Shown here: piece after piece, positions 26,228-33,936 of the stretch | Layout: each line of letters starts with the position of its first letter | Position numbering within the stretch: position 1 is the first letter of the stretch | Assembly (NCBI GenBank): GCA_020635355.1 | Contig: JACJZW010000003.1 | Location: 124,001 to 188,000, forward strand | Length of the DNA stretch: 64,000 bases | Reading direction: 5' to 3' | From: Flavobacteriales bacterium | GTDB taxonomy: Bacteria; Bacteroidota; Bacteroidia; NS11-12g; UBA9320 | Notes under the pieces: generated by a model | Databases searched by the model: none | Told to the model about the DNA's origin: nothing | What the model saw: the letters and a program-made list of their open reading frames with translations, nothing else | Translations under genes and position numbers: made by a program

Positions 26228-26935
26228 ATGACTGTTGAAGAAGTTATGTCTGAGCTGGAAAGCCTGGGCAGCGAGCAAATTCGATCCATCTTTAAAAATC
26301 ATGGAGCACCCGACTTGATGTTTGGTGTTAAAGTGGGCGACATGAAAAAGATCCAAAAGAAGATAAAAAAGGATCATGATCTTTCGCTCAAACTCTTCAA
26401 TACGGGTAATGCCGATGCCATGTATTTTGCCGGATTAATTGCAGATGAACATCAAATTTCCACGGATGATTTGCAGCATTGGGCCGAGCATGCATCGTGG
26501 TATATGGTCAGTGAATATACCGTTCCATGGATTGCGGCTGAAAGTCCGCATGGGTTGAAAATGGGATTAAAGTGGATCGATTCGTCCGACGAAAAAATTG
26601 CTTCAACCGGATGGTCAACCCTTTCGTCCTGGATTTCAATCCGACCAGATACCGAATTGGATCTGGATTTATTTAAGGCTTTGATGGAACGTGTTCAAGC
26701 CAACATTCATCAGGTCCCCAATCGGGTAAGGTATACCATGAATGGATTTGTTATAGCCGTTGGGGCCTACATTGAAGCACTCAATCCAATGGCTATTGAA
26801 ACAGCCAAGACCATCGGAAAAGTATCGGTAAATCTTGGCGGGACGGCTTGTAAGGTCCCGTTTGCACCGGATTACATCCGTAAGGTAATGGACAAAGGAT
26901 ACGTTGGGAAAAAAAGAAAAATGGCCCGCTGTTAA
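26228..26935 (+). CDS. DNA alkylation repair protein (AlkD-like HEAT repeats)
   Basis: 235 aa of helical HEAT-like repeats matching the DNA alkylation repair family, which excises or recognises N3/N7-alkylated bases. Seen: N-terminal MTVEEVMSELESLGSEQIRSIF, FGVKVGDMKKIQKKIKKDH, the central YMVSEYTVPWIAAESPHG and STGWSTLSSW, and a basic C-terminus VGKKRKMARC. Compared with Bacillus AlkD, the catalytic Asp/Trp set cannot be assigned with certainty, and many members of this subfamily lack demonstrated glycosylase activity. Promoter immediately upstream; the next gene is 15 nt downstream. Confidence 0.85.
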   Translation: MTVEEVMSELESLGSEQIRSIFKNHGAPDLMFGVKVGDMKKIQKKIKKDHDLSLKLFNTGNADAMYFAGLIADEHQISTDDLQHWAEHASWYMVSEYTVPWIAAESPHGLKMGLKWIDSSDEKIASTGWSTLSSWISIRPDTELDLDLFKALMERVQANIHQVPNRVRYTMNGFVIAVGAYIEALNPMAIETAKTIGKVSVNLGGTACKVPFAPDYIRKVMDKGYVGKKRKMARC

Positions 26936-26950
26936 CGGTTGGGTTTCGGT

Positions 26951-27967
26951 ATGCATAAACAGTTCATACATCGGATTCTGAAGTCCATTCTCGCCCTTGG
27001 CATGATGCTATTTGGGCACTTTGGCGCCAACGTGAGCGCTCAGACATCAACCTTTGATCGTTTTGCGATGTGCTTTGATGACGTACCGCTGCATAAGCCC
27101 ATGGACGTTCATCATGTTCTACCGGTGTTATCGTATCACGACATACCTGATTCCGTCTTATTCGCCGTTGTACCTCCATCCAGAATCAACAGCCTCCCGT
27201 ATGCGACTCAAAGCGGATGGGAAGGCACCATAAGATTTCGAATGTCGGACCAGGTGGATGCCTTTTTAGTGCGTAGCTACAATGCCGACCGATTCCTGTT
27301 TACAGAAAGCCACTTATTGATTCTGTTGAATCATCGGGCTCATGAGTGTGTGGATGTCATTACCCTGGACGTGGACTATCAGGAGGAAGGCATCTATGGT
27401 CAAATCAGATCCTTTCTGCACGATGTGAATACCGATGGGACAATGGAACTCATGGGAGTTAATTTCAATTTGTACAACCCTGACCAACGTTTGGTTTGGT
27501 ATTGGGAGATGGTGGGCTCACAGGTCACGAAGCATACCCTGCCAATTGATTCGCTTTATACGTTTACCAAGGATTCCGGAAGCATAGATGGATTGACAAT
27601 GGATGAAATGGTAGCCTGTGTTAAGCATCATTTTCAATCCAGTTCTACCATTAATGAATGGTCCATCTTGCTCGCAACGGGAACGTCGTTAACCGATATA
27701 CAACACCTGAAAGATCACTATGATTCCTTGGCGATTTATTCACCACAATATGCTTATTACCTAGGTGTTTGGGATTGTTTGATGTATCAGAAGGGGGCAG
27801 AATATTACCTCATTCTCAACGAGGGCATCACCTTGACCCAGGCTAGATTATCCCTACCTGAGGTCGAAAAACGCTTTACCAAAGACGCCAAGGTCTTCAA
27901 ACTTTCCAGGATTTGTTCGGATTGGAAGCCTGGTGATGGTGCGGTAGATTATCGATGCTCGGACTAG
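26951..27967 (+). CDS. Secreted protein of unknown function
   Basis: 338 aa from ATG 26951; the upstream in-frame TTG at 26939 would add four residues. It has a signal peptide (RILKSILALGMMLFGHFGANVSA|QTS). The mature part is mixed alpha/beta with several Cys (MCFDD, HECVDV, VACVKHH, SRICSD) and one acidic DVNTDGTMELMGVN stretch that resembles an FG-GAP/EF-like loop. No family recognised. It lies 15 nt after the alkD-like gene, probably cotranscribed, and converges with the SRPBCC gene. Confidence 0.65.
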   Translation: MHKQFIHRILKSILALGMMLFGHFGANVSAQTSTFDRFAMCFDDVPLHKPMDVHHVLPVLSYHDIPDSVLFAVVPPSRINSLPYATQSGWEGTIRFRMSDQVDAFLVRSYNADRFLFTESHLLILLNHRAHECVDVITLDVDYQEEGIYGQIRSFLHDVNTDGTMELMGVNFNLYNPDQRLVWYWEMVGSQVTKHTLPIDSLYTFTKDSGSIDGLTMDEMVACVKHHFQSSSTINEWSILLATGTSLTDIQHLKDHYDSLAIYSPQYAYYLGVWDCLMYQKGAEYYLILNEGITLTQARLSLPEVEKRFTKDAKVFKLSRICSDWKPGDGAVDYRCSD

Positions 27968-27982
27968 CTGTGTAGTGGGTCA

Positions 27983-28429
27983 TTAAACGGAAACACTCTT
28001 ACCTTCTTCTGCAAATCGTTTGAAGTTCTGCATGAATTGCAAACTCTGTTTTTTGAATATGCCGGTCATGGACCAGGCAAACAGTTTCATAATGCCGGAA
28101 AACCGGAATTCATTGTGTGCAATCCAAGTGGTACGACCATTCACTTCATGAAATTGATTATCGATCCGATTGAGCACTCCGTTCGTTTCGTAAGAGGCAC
28201 AAAAGGAATGGGGTAAATCCCGTTGGATGATGGTCTCGATCAGTTCGATTCGCTTGTTGCCATTGATATACGTGAGTCGGGATTTGGCACCTACCTCACC
28301 GGGTTTGCCTTCGATGGGTAATAGTTCCTGAAATCCAGGCTGCCAATGCTTGAGATTGTGGGGATTATCGAACAGATTGATCACCTTCCCTTTTGGGAGG
28401 TCCAAGGTAATTTCTAGGGTGTACTGCAT
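27983..28429 (-). CDS. SRPBCC family protein
   Basis: 148 aa with the START/Bet v1-like fold: N-terminal TLEITLDLPKGKVINLFDNPHNLKHWQPGF, middle GAKSRLTYINGNKRIELIETI, and a long C-terminal helix (FAWSMTGIFKKQSLQFMQNFKRFAEEG). These proteins bind hydrophobic ligands or act as polyketide-cyclase-like or Coq10-like factors. No catalytic role is assigned. It lies 13 nt downstream of purL and is probably cotranscribed. Confidence 0.82.
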   Translation of the reverse strand: MQYTLEITLDLPKGKVINLFDNPHNLKHWQPGFQELLPIEGKPGEVGAKSRLTYINGNKRIELIETIIQRDLPHSFCASYETNGVLNRIDNQFHEVNGRTTWIAHNEFRFSGIMKLFAWSMTGIFKKQSLQFMQNFKRFAEEGKSVSV

Positions 28430-28442
28430 ACTACATCAGCGA

Positions 28443-30671
28443 TCAGACTGCCGCTCGCGCGGTTAGCTGATTCTCCAATGCATTATCGTAAATCTCTTTG
28501 AAAGATGCAACGGTACCCCAATCGGTGTCGTTGATGCACACACTGTTCCCGGATACTTCACCCAATTTTCGGTAATGGAGTTGATGGTTGTGAACCAAGG
28601 TGGTAACAGCGTCCATGTCGGCCGCATGAATCGTAATCACAACCCGGCTTTGTGCTTCACCAAACAGATAGGCATCTTGTCGTTCTTCCAGATTGGTGGC
28701 AATGTCAAATCCATTTCCACTAGCCATGGCTGATTCCAACAGGTTGATGAACAAGCCACCTTCAGAGATGTCGTGGCAACTTTTGATTTTTCCGGTTCGG
28801 ATAAGCTCCTTCACCGTTTTCTGAAGTTTGTATTCTTCGTCGAGGTCAAAGTAGGGGCACGGGGAGTGGCTGATGTTATGGTATTTGGCCACGTATTGGG
28901 AACTGCCCAGATCAACGATTTCTTTGCCCAGCATGATGATTACATCCCCTTCGTCCTTGAAACCCAGGGTGGTGATGTGGCTCTGCTTCTCAACCAGTCC
29001 TACCATTCCAATGGTTGGAGTTGGATACACCGCCGTGCCATCCTCCTGATTTTGGTTATAGAAACTTACATTCCCTCCGGTTACAGGTGTGCCAAATTTT
29101 TCACACGCCAGTTTCATGCCCATTATGGCATTCTTAAACTGCCAATACACACCTTTATCATACGGATTTCCGAAGTTCAGGCAGTTGGTAATAGCCGATG
29201 GAACACCTCCGCTGCAAACGATGTTTCGAGCTGCCTCACTTACGGCAATTGCCGTTCCTTTCTCAGGATCGGCGTATACATAACGGCTGTTGCAATCAAC
29301 GGTCAATGCCAGGGATCGCTCCGTTCCACGGATGTGTACAATGGCGGCGTCGCTAGGCTGGTTGGTGCTCTGGTTCACCGTACCTACCATGGAATCATAT
29401 TGATGGTATACCCATTTTTTGGATGCGATATTTGGTAGGCCTGTCAGGAACAGGGCAACCTTTTTTAGGTTGTGAGGAATGGGTACCTCGTCCATGTTGA
29501 AGTCTGCAATTTTATTGGTGTAGGCAGGTGTTTCCCACTCGCGCTCATAAACAGGAGCGCCACCACCCAAAACCAGGGAATGGGCTGGGACATCGGCCGC
29601 TAATGCGCCATCTTTCCAGTATTCAATCCGACCGTTCTCGGTCACTTCGCCGATATTGGCATAAAGCAAATCCCACTTATCCAGAATGGCTTCAATATCC
29701 GCTTCCCGGCCTTTGTCAATAATCACCAACATGCGTTCCTGAGATTCACTTAGTAGAATCTCCCAGTCGGTCATGTCGTCCTGTCGCAGCGGCACCTTGT
29801 CCAGATCGATTTTCATGCCCGTTCCGCTTTTGGCACTCATCTCACAAGTTGAACAGGTAATACCAGCGGCACCCATATCCTGCATGCCCACTACAGCTCC
29901 AGACGCAATCAGTTCCATGGAGGCTTCCAGAATCAACTTTTCCCAGAACGGATCACCAACCTGAACAGCAGGAAGGTCTTCCATGCTGTCTTCCGTAATG
30001 TCTTTGGACGCAAAGGCTGCTCCGTGAATTCCATCTTTACCGGTTCGTGAACCAAAGATGTATACCGGATTTCCCACGCCCTCGGCCACGGCGCTAACCG
30101 TTTTACCCACTTCAACGATACCTACGCTCATGGCATTAACCAGAATGTTGGTTTCGTAGCAGTCATCGAAATACACCTCACCACCTACGGTTGGAATTCC
30201 AAACGAGTTGCCGTAATCGCCAATTCCTTTTACCACTCCTTTAACCAGCCACTTGGTTCGATCTGTCCCGATGTTCCCAAATCGAAGTGAATTCAACTGG
30301 GCAATGGGACGTGCGCCCATTGAAAAAATATCGCGATTGATCCCACCAACTCCGGTGGCAGCACCTTGATAAGGCTCAATGGCTGAAGGGTGATTGTGTG
30401 ATTCAATCTTAAAGCAACAAGCCAATCCCTCACCGATGTCTACCAAACCGGCATTTTCCTCACCGGCTTTCGCCAGCATCATAGGACCTTCTTTAGGAAG
30501 TTTTTTAAGCCAGATGATGGAGTTCTTGTAGGAACAATGTTCACTCCACATCACCGAGTAAATACTCAGTTCAGCGAAGTTTGGTGTACGGCCAAGGATC
30601 TCAACAATCTTGTGGTACTCTTCCGGGCGAAGACCCAGTTCAACGGCGGTTTCTACGGTTGGTAAAGACAT
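28443..30671 (-). CDS. purL: Phosphoribosylformylglycinamidine synthase subunit PurL (small form)
   Basis: 742 aa, the size of the PurL that works with separate PurS and PurQ. It catalyses ATP-dependent conversion of FGAR to FGAM in purine synthesis. Seen: N-terminal ELSIYSVMWSEHCSYKNS with the catalytic His, CFKIESHNHPSAIEPYQGAATGVGGINRD (in two stretches), DMGAAGITCSTCEMSAKSG, a second AIRS half with TGGNVSFYNQN and KSCHDISEGGLFINLLESAMA. A TACATTTG -7 element lies 16 nt upstream. The partner genes purS and purQ are not in this window. Confidence 0.95.
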   Translation of the reverse strand: MSLPTVETAVELGLRPEEYHKIVEILGRTPNFAELSIYSVMWSEHCSYKNSIIWLKKLPKEGPMMLAKAGEENAGLVDIGEGLACCFKIESHNHPSAIEPYQGAATGVGGINRDIFSMGARPIAQLNSLRFGNIGTDRTKWLVKGVVKGIGDYGNSFGIPTVGGEVYFDDCYETNILVNAMSVGIVEVGKTVSAVAEGVGNPVYIFGSRTGKDGIHGAAFASKDITEDSMEDLPAVQVGDPFWEKLILEASMELIASGAVVGMQDMGAAGITCSTCEMSAKSGTGMKIDLDKVPLRQDDMTDWEILLSESQERMLVIIDKGREADIEAILDKWDLLYANIGEVTENGRIEYWKDGALAADVPAHSLVLGGGAPVYEREWETPAYTNKIADFNMDEVPIPHNLKKVALFLTGLPNIASKKWVYHQYDSMVGTVNQSTNQPSDAAIVHIRGTERSLALTVDCNSRYVYADPEKGTAIAVSEAARNIVCSGGVPSAITNCLNFGNPYDKGVYWQFKNAIMGMKLACEKFGTPVTGGNVSFYNQNQEDGTAVYPTPTIGMVGLVEKQSHITTLGFKDEGDVIIMLGKEIVDLGSSQYVAKYHNISHSPCPYFDLDEEYKLQKTVKELIRTGKIKSCHDISEGGLFINLLESAMASGNGFDIATNLEERQDAYLFGEAQSRVVITIHAADMDAVTTLVHNHQLHYRKLGEVSGNSVCINDTDWGTVASFKEIYDNALENQLTARAAV

Positions 30672-30687
30672 GGTGAAAAATGAGTTG

Positions 30688-30695
30688 CAAATGTA
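30688..30695 (-). promoter_or_regulatory. -7 element (TACATTTG) of purL
   Basis: Exact TAnnTTTG on the minus strand, leaving a 16-nt leader before the ATG. No PurR-like operator or purine riboswitch is seen. Confidence 0.55.
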
Positions 30696-30793
30696 AATTA
30701 ACCAAGGTATTGAAGCCGATAAATGTGGAATATTAGAGTCTATCGGGGATTAATTCCATGTTCAATAAAAGGTCATCGTACTCGCTGCGACCT

Positions 30794-30801
30794 TAACTTT
30801 G
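30794..30801 (+). promoter_or_regulatory. -7 element (TAACTTTG) of the PPK2 gene
   Basis: Exact TAnnTTTG; only 4 nt (TTTC) separate it from the ATG at 30806, predicting a leaderless mRNA. Confidence 0.55.
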
Positions 30802-30805
30802 TTTC

Positions 30806-31696
30806 ATGCAGAACTTTCTACACGACCCCAAGCTTGCCGTTTATCATGGTAAGTCCTTTGACTTGTCCGCATACAATTGTGGTTATACCGCTGATTGGAC
30901 CGAAGATGATAAGGCCGTTAAAAAGCTGGAAAAGGACAAGGAAGAACTCCATGATTTGCAACGGATGATGTATGCATCAGATCGGCATGCGGTTTTGTTG
31001 ATTTTTCAAGCCATGGATGCAGCTGGGAAGGATAGCACCATCCGGCACGTCTTTTCCGGTATGTTCCCTCAGGCAGGTCAGGTGTATAGTTTTAAGGCGC
31101 CGTCTCAGTTAGAACTGGATCATGACTACCTCTGGCGCACCCAGCTGTGTTTGCCCGAACGGGGTAAATTCTCGATCCATAACCGATCCTACTATGAAGA
31201 GGTTTTGGTCACTCGGGTTCATCCATCATTTATTTTAGGTCAGCGAATCCCCGGTATTGATGTGGAAGCAGATATCACGGAGGAATTTTGGCAAAAGCGT
31301 TTCAAATCCATTCGGGATCATGAAGAACATCTCGCCGAAAACGGTACGGTAATTCTTAAATTTTTCCTGAACGTGAGCAAGGATGAGCAGAAGAAACGCT
31401 TCCTGAGCAGAATTGAACGTGCTGAGAAAAACTGGAAATTTAATCTGGGCGATGTTCATGAGCGTGCCCGTTGGGAGGATTACCAGAACGCCTATGAGCA
31501 GGCCATCCGGCACACGGCATCCGCCCATGCGCCCTGGTTTGTGATACCGGCCGACAATAAATGGTTTATGCGGATGGCGGTGTGCGACATCATCGTTCAA
31601 AAACTCAAATCACTCAACCTGTCGTATCCTACGGTTGGCCAAAAGGAGCAGGAGGAAATGCGGATTGGGAAGGAGATGTTGGAAAAGGAAGCTTGA
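30806..31696 (+). CDS. Polyphosphate kinase 2 family phosphotransferase
   Basis: 296 aa. PPK2 enzymes transfer phosphate between polyphosphate and nucleotides (AMP/ADP/GDP). Seen: P-loop-like LLIFQAMDAAGKDSTIRHVFSGM near 60-84, NRSYYEEVLVTRVHP near 130-145, LKFFLNVSKDEQKKRF near 185-200, and NAYEQAIRHTASAHAPWFVIPADNKWF near 228-255. The Walker-A lysine and the catalytic Asp of QAMDAAGKD are both present. The single-domain length fits class I or III rather than the two-domain type. It stands alone, ending 32 bp before the IS3 element. Confidence 0.92.
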   Translation: MQNFLHDPKLAVYHGKSFDLSAYNCGYTADWTEDDKAVKKLEKDKEELHDLQRMMYASDRHAVLLIFQAMDAAGKDSTIRHVFSGMFPQAGQVYSFKAPSQLELDHDYLWRTQLCLPERGKFSIHNRSYYEEVLVTRVHPSFILGQRIPGIDVEADITEEFWQKRFKSIRDHEEHLAENGTVILKFFLNVSKDEQKKRFLSRIERAEKNWKFNLGDVHERARWEDYQNAYEQAIRHTASAHAPWFVIPADNKWFMRMAVCDIIVQKLKSLNLSYPTVGQKEQEEMRIGKEMLEKEA

Positions 31697-31762
31697 TTAA
31701 GGAGTACGGATTACGGAGTACGGATTCTGTGTATGCCTAAATAACGTTGACCGTTTTCATAC

Positions 31763-32662
31763 TTACCTTAACACCTTGTTTGGATATGATAACTCAGTGT
31801 TAGAAGGATTTCCTTTGGCTAAGGTACGAACCTTTTTTTCATATTCCACCGGTGTTAAATATCCCAACCTACTGTGTGGCTTTTCCTGGTTATACAATTG
31901 CACCGCACGGTCAACTTTTAACATGAGATCCTTTGGTGTTTTTATGCTCCAGTGGATCAGGTAGTTGTTCTTTATTACGCCATTGATTCGTTCGGCTTTA
32001 CCGTTTTCCCACGCAGCTTCACACATACTATTAGCCATGGCATAGCGCTGAGTAAGTTCTAAAAATTTGTCGTCATAATATTGACCGCCCCCGTCTGAAT
32101 GGAACACCAGCCCCGCAGGTATAATACCCCTTCGGGTCTTGATAGCCATTTTAAGTGCACGCAATGAAGTATGTTCAGTCTTTAATCTGGCCGAGGTATG
32201 ATGCCCCACGATCCTTCTGGAGTAGTTGTCAATGATGAAGGTGATGTAGTAAAAGATACCTTCTACCTCGAAGTAGGTGATGTCACTGCTCCATACCTGA
32301 TCCACAGCCGTGATGGTTCTATTGGTCAACAGATTAGCAAAACGGATCACACCCGAACTATCCGTAGTCCTTCGGTAATTACGCCTTCGCTCAACCTGGA
32401 AGCCGCACTCCCGGCAAATGGACTCGAACTTGTCTCTGCCCACAAACACCGGATTAATCTTGTAATACATGGCCCGGCTGTTCATCGTTGGATGATCCTT
32501 ACGAATCTGCTTGATCAGATCTACCAAAAGAAAAATCTCCTCCTGCTGACGTTTGCTTCGTTGTAAGCACTGATGAAAGTTCTGCTTACTTGTACCCATG
32601 GTTCGATAAAGCATATTGAGACTGCAGTTCAACTCATGACGGTTTTGCCAGAAGTAGATCAT
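31763..32662 (-). CDS. IS3-family transposase OrfB (DDE catalytic domain)
   Basis: 299 aa, catalytic half of the IS3 transposase (rve integrase core). Seen: HTH_21-like region (LLVDLIKQIRKDHPTMNSRAMYYKI), first Asp in DQVWSSDITYF, second Asp in GLVFHSDGGGQY and Glu in AAWENGKAERINGVIKNNYL, completing DDE; NQEKPHSRLGYLTPVEYE is the usual C-terminal signature. The ATG at 32662 overlaps the orfA stop by 4 nt. The frame is -1 relative to orfA and open back through the A-run, so it is probably made mainly as an OrfAB fusion. Confidence 0.92.
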   Translation of the reverse strand: MIYFWQNRHELNCSLNMLYRTMGTSKQNFHQCLQRSKRQQEEIFLLVDLIKQIRKDHPTMNSRAMYYKINPVFVGRDKFESICRECGFQVERRRNYRRTTDSSGVIRFANLLTNRTITAVDQVWSSDITYFEVEGIFYYITFIIDNYSRRIVGHHTSARLKTEHTSLRALKMAIKTRRGIIPAGLVFHSDGGGQYYDDKFLELTQRYAMANSMCEAAWENGKAERINGVIKNNYLIHWSIKTPKDLMLKVDRAVQLYNQEKPHSRLGYLTPVEYEKKVRTLAKGNPSNTELSYPNKVLR

Positions 32663-33042
32663 GGTTCGGTCCCAAATTTTTTTTTGATATCAACCTGATA
32701 AGCCTCTTCAGCTAAATCAATCATTTTGTCTTTGAAGTCGATCATGATCTGTTTTTGACCAACCAGTCGCTCAAGCTCTGCGATCCGCTTTTGAAGGGCA
32801 AGTATTTTGGATGTATCACTCTTTGATTCCACAATTGTTCTTGTCGGTTTTGCCTTTTGTGAATATAGCTCAATCCAGCGATATACCGATTTATCAGTAA
32901 CCTCGTGTGCTCTGCATACCTGGGAAATCGTCGTGCGCTTTTCCTGAATCTCCCTGACCAGTTTTCGCTTTAACTCTTCACTGAACGTCCGACGTTGTCG
33001 CTCCTCAGTGGTCATCCTAAATTGTTTACTGTATTTGCTCAT
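32659..33042 (-). CDS. IS3-family transposase OrfA (DNA-binding HTH and leucine zipper)
   Basis: 127 aa. Seen: HTH_Tnp_1-type domain (RRTFSEELKRKLVREIQEKRTTISQVCRAHEV in two stretches, then TDKSVYRWIELY) and a coiled coil near 78-105 (ILALQKRIAELERLVGQKQIMI). Near its 3' end a run of nine A (32677-32685 as T on the plus strand) is a typical slippery site. A -1 slip there gives the continuous read KIWDRTMIYF into orfB. Confidence 0.9.
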   Translation of the reverse strand: MSKYSKQFRMTTEERQRRTFSEELKRKLVREIQEKRTTISQVCRAHEVTDKSVYRWIELYSQKAKPTRTIVESKSDTSKILALQKRIAELERLVGQKQIMIDFKDKMIDLAEEAYQVDIKKKFGTEP

Positions 33043-33159
33043 TTTAGTCGATTTTCAATCTCTAAAACGGTCAATCTATTTCAGGCATCGACATTCGGGA
33101 TTGCCTGCCGGTCGCCTATGCTAAAGCTTTTGCGACAGCGTAAACGTAGTGAAGGTATG

Positions 33160-33208
33160 ATTCGGGATTCGGGATTCGGGATTCGGAATTCGGAATTCGG
33201 AATTCGGG
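33160..33208 (+). repeat. Seven tandem copies of ATTCGGG/ATTCGGA
   Basis: Units of 7 bp: three ATTCGGG, three ATTCGGA, one ATTCGGG. The IS3 flanks (GGATTC left, TTCGGGATT right) look like the same type of repeat, so the IS appears to have inserted near or in such an array. Copy number may vary between strains. Confidence 0.8.
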
Positions 33209-33276
33209 ATGAATCGCTTGAAAATAGGACAACTCCTCACGCCCTTTCATCCTTCCAACCTCACGCCCTCAAACAT

Positions 33277-33729
33277 TCACTGAGAAACCCGCACAATCAC
33301 CTGACGATCCAACGTTTCCACCAGCGAGCCTTTGCGGTAGATTTTGAAGGTGATTTTTGAGTCGACTGACGTTTGCGGTTTGCAATTGAATTTTATTTCA
33401 CACTTCTGAAGTTTGGCACTTTCAAAAACAGTAACATCACTTTTGGTGGGTTTGAACTGAACATCCAGGTTCTTATTGTCGTTGATCACGACCACAGAAT
33501 CCACCTCATCCAATCGGGACTCGGCGCCAATGGACCACACCGAGAAGTCACCCACGATTTGCGGACACGGACTGGTTCCCACAATGTGATCCGACGTGAT
33601 GTTGCTTGGAACCACATAGCTATCGGCCGGTTCCGGTTCATCATTTTTACAGTTATACAAGAATACTGAAACGAACATCGTCAGAACCAAAAGGGCGGAG
33701 CCGGTAAGAAGTGATTTAGGTGTTTTCAT
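33277..33729 (-). CDS. Small exported lipoprotein, unknown function
   Basis: 150 aa. Signal peptide with lipobox LYNC near residues 24-27 and a following acidic KNDEPEPADS, which in Bacteroidota often precedes surface export. The mature part looks like one beta-sandwich (SVDSKITFKIYRKGSLVETLDRQVIVRVSQ in sequence). No family recognised. It stands alone between the IS3 element and the T9SS adhesin and is divergent from the latter. Confidence 0.7.
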   Translation of the reverse strand: MKTPKSLLTGSALLVLTMFVSVFLYNCKNDEPEPADSYVVPSNITSDHIVGTSPCPQIVGDFSVWSIGAESRLDEVDSVVVINDNKNLDVQFKPTKSDVTVFESAKLQKCEIKFNCKPQTSVDSKITFKIYRKGSLVETLDRQVIVRVSQ

Positions 33730-33894
33730 TTTTGAACTGCTGGTTGGTAAAGGTAAAAATAAGTTGGATTTGATCGGCGATTCGTAATCGGGAGATGAGG
33801 ATATTGGATGACAAGTGCAGCAAAATCAGGCACGGACATGCGCAATGGGTCACTTGATTCTTATGTAAATTTTTCGTAATCTAGTGGCAGGTAT

Positions 33895-33911
33895 CCGCCC
33901 CATTCGGGCGG
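33895..33911 (+). promoter_or_regulatory. GC-rich hairpin in the leader of the T9SS adhesin gene
   Basis: Perfect 6-bp stem CCGCCC / GGGCGG with loop CATTC, ending 25 nt before the ATG at 33937. There is no T-tract, so it is more likely an mRNA leader structure than a terminator. Confidence 0.4.
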
Positions 33912-33936
33912 TCGATCCAAACTAGTAGAAGTTGAT

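Larger units (their letters stand above)
31728..33092 (-). mobile_element. IS3-family insertion sequence, complete, 1365 bp
   Basis: Two overlapping minus-strand genes (orfA, orfB) are bounded by imperfect inverted repeats. The left end starts TGTGTATGCCT and the right end, read inward, TGTCGATGCCT; the next 24 bp (31734-31757 versus 33063-33086) match at 18 positions, including TTGACCGTTTT. The 3-bp sequence TTC flanks both ends (31725-31727 and 33093-33095), the target duplication expected for IS3. It sits in a degenerate ATTCGGG-type repeat. Both genes are open, so the copy looks active. Confidence 0.88.

Noticed and set aside
28773..29438. 221-codon plus-strand frame opposite purL
   Set aside because: purL is unmistakable on the minus strand; this frame is a shadow.
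33043..33160. Possible remnant gene between the IS3 element and the tandem repeat
   Set aside because: Only repeat-like words (GCTAAAGCTTTTGCG) are seen, no coding signal.
33160..33208. Possible CRISPR array
   Set aside because: The units are 7 bp with no spacers and no cas genes; a simple tandem repeat.
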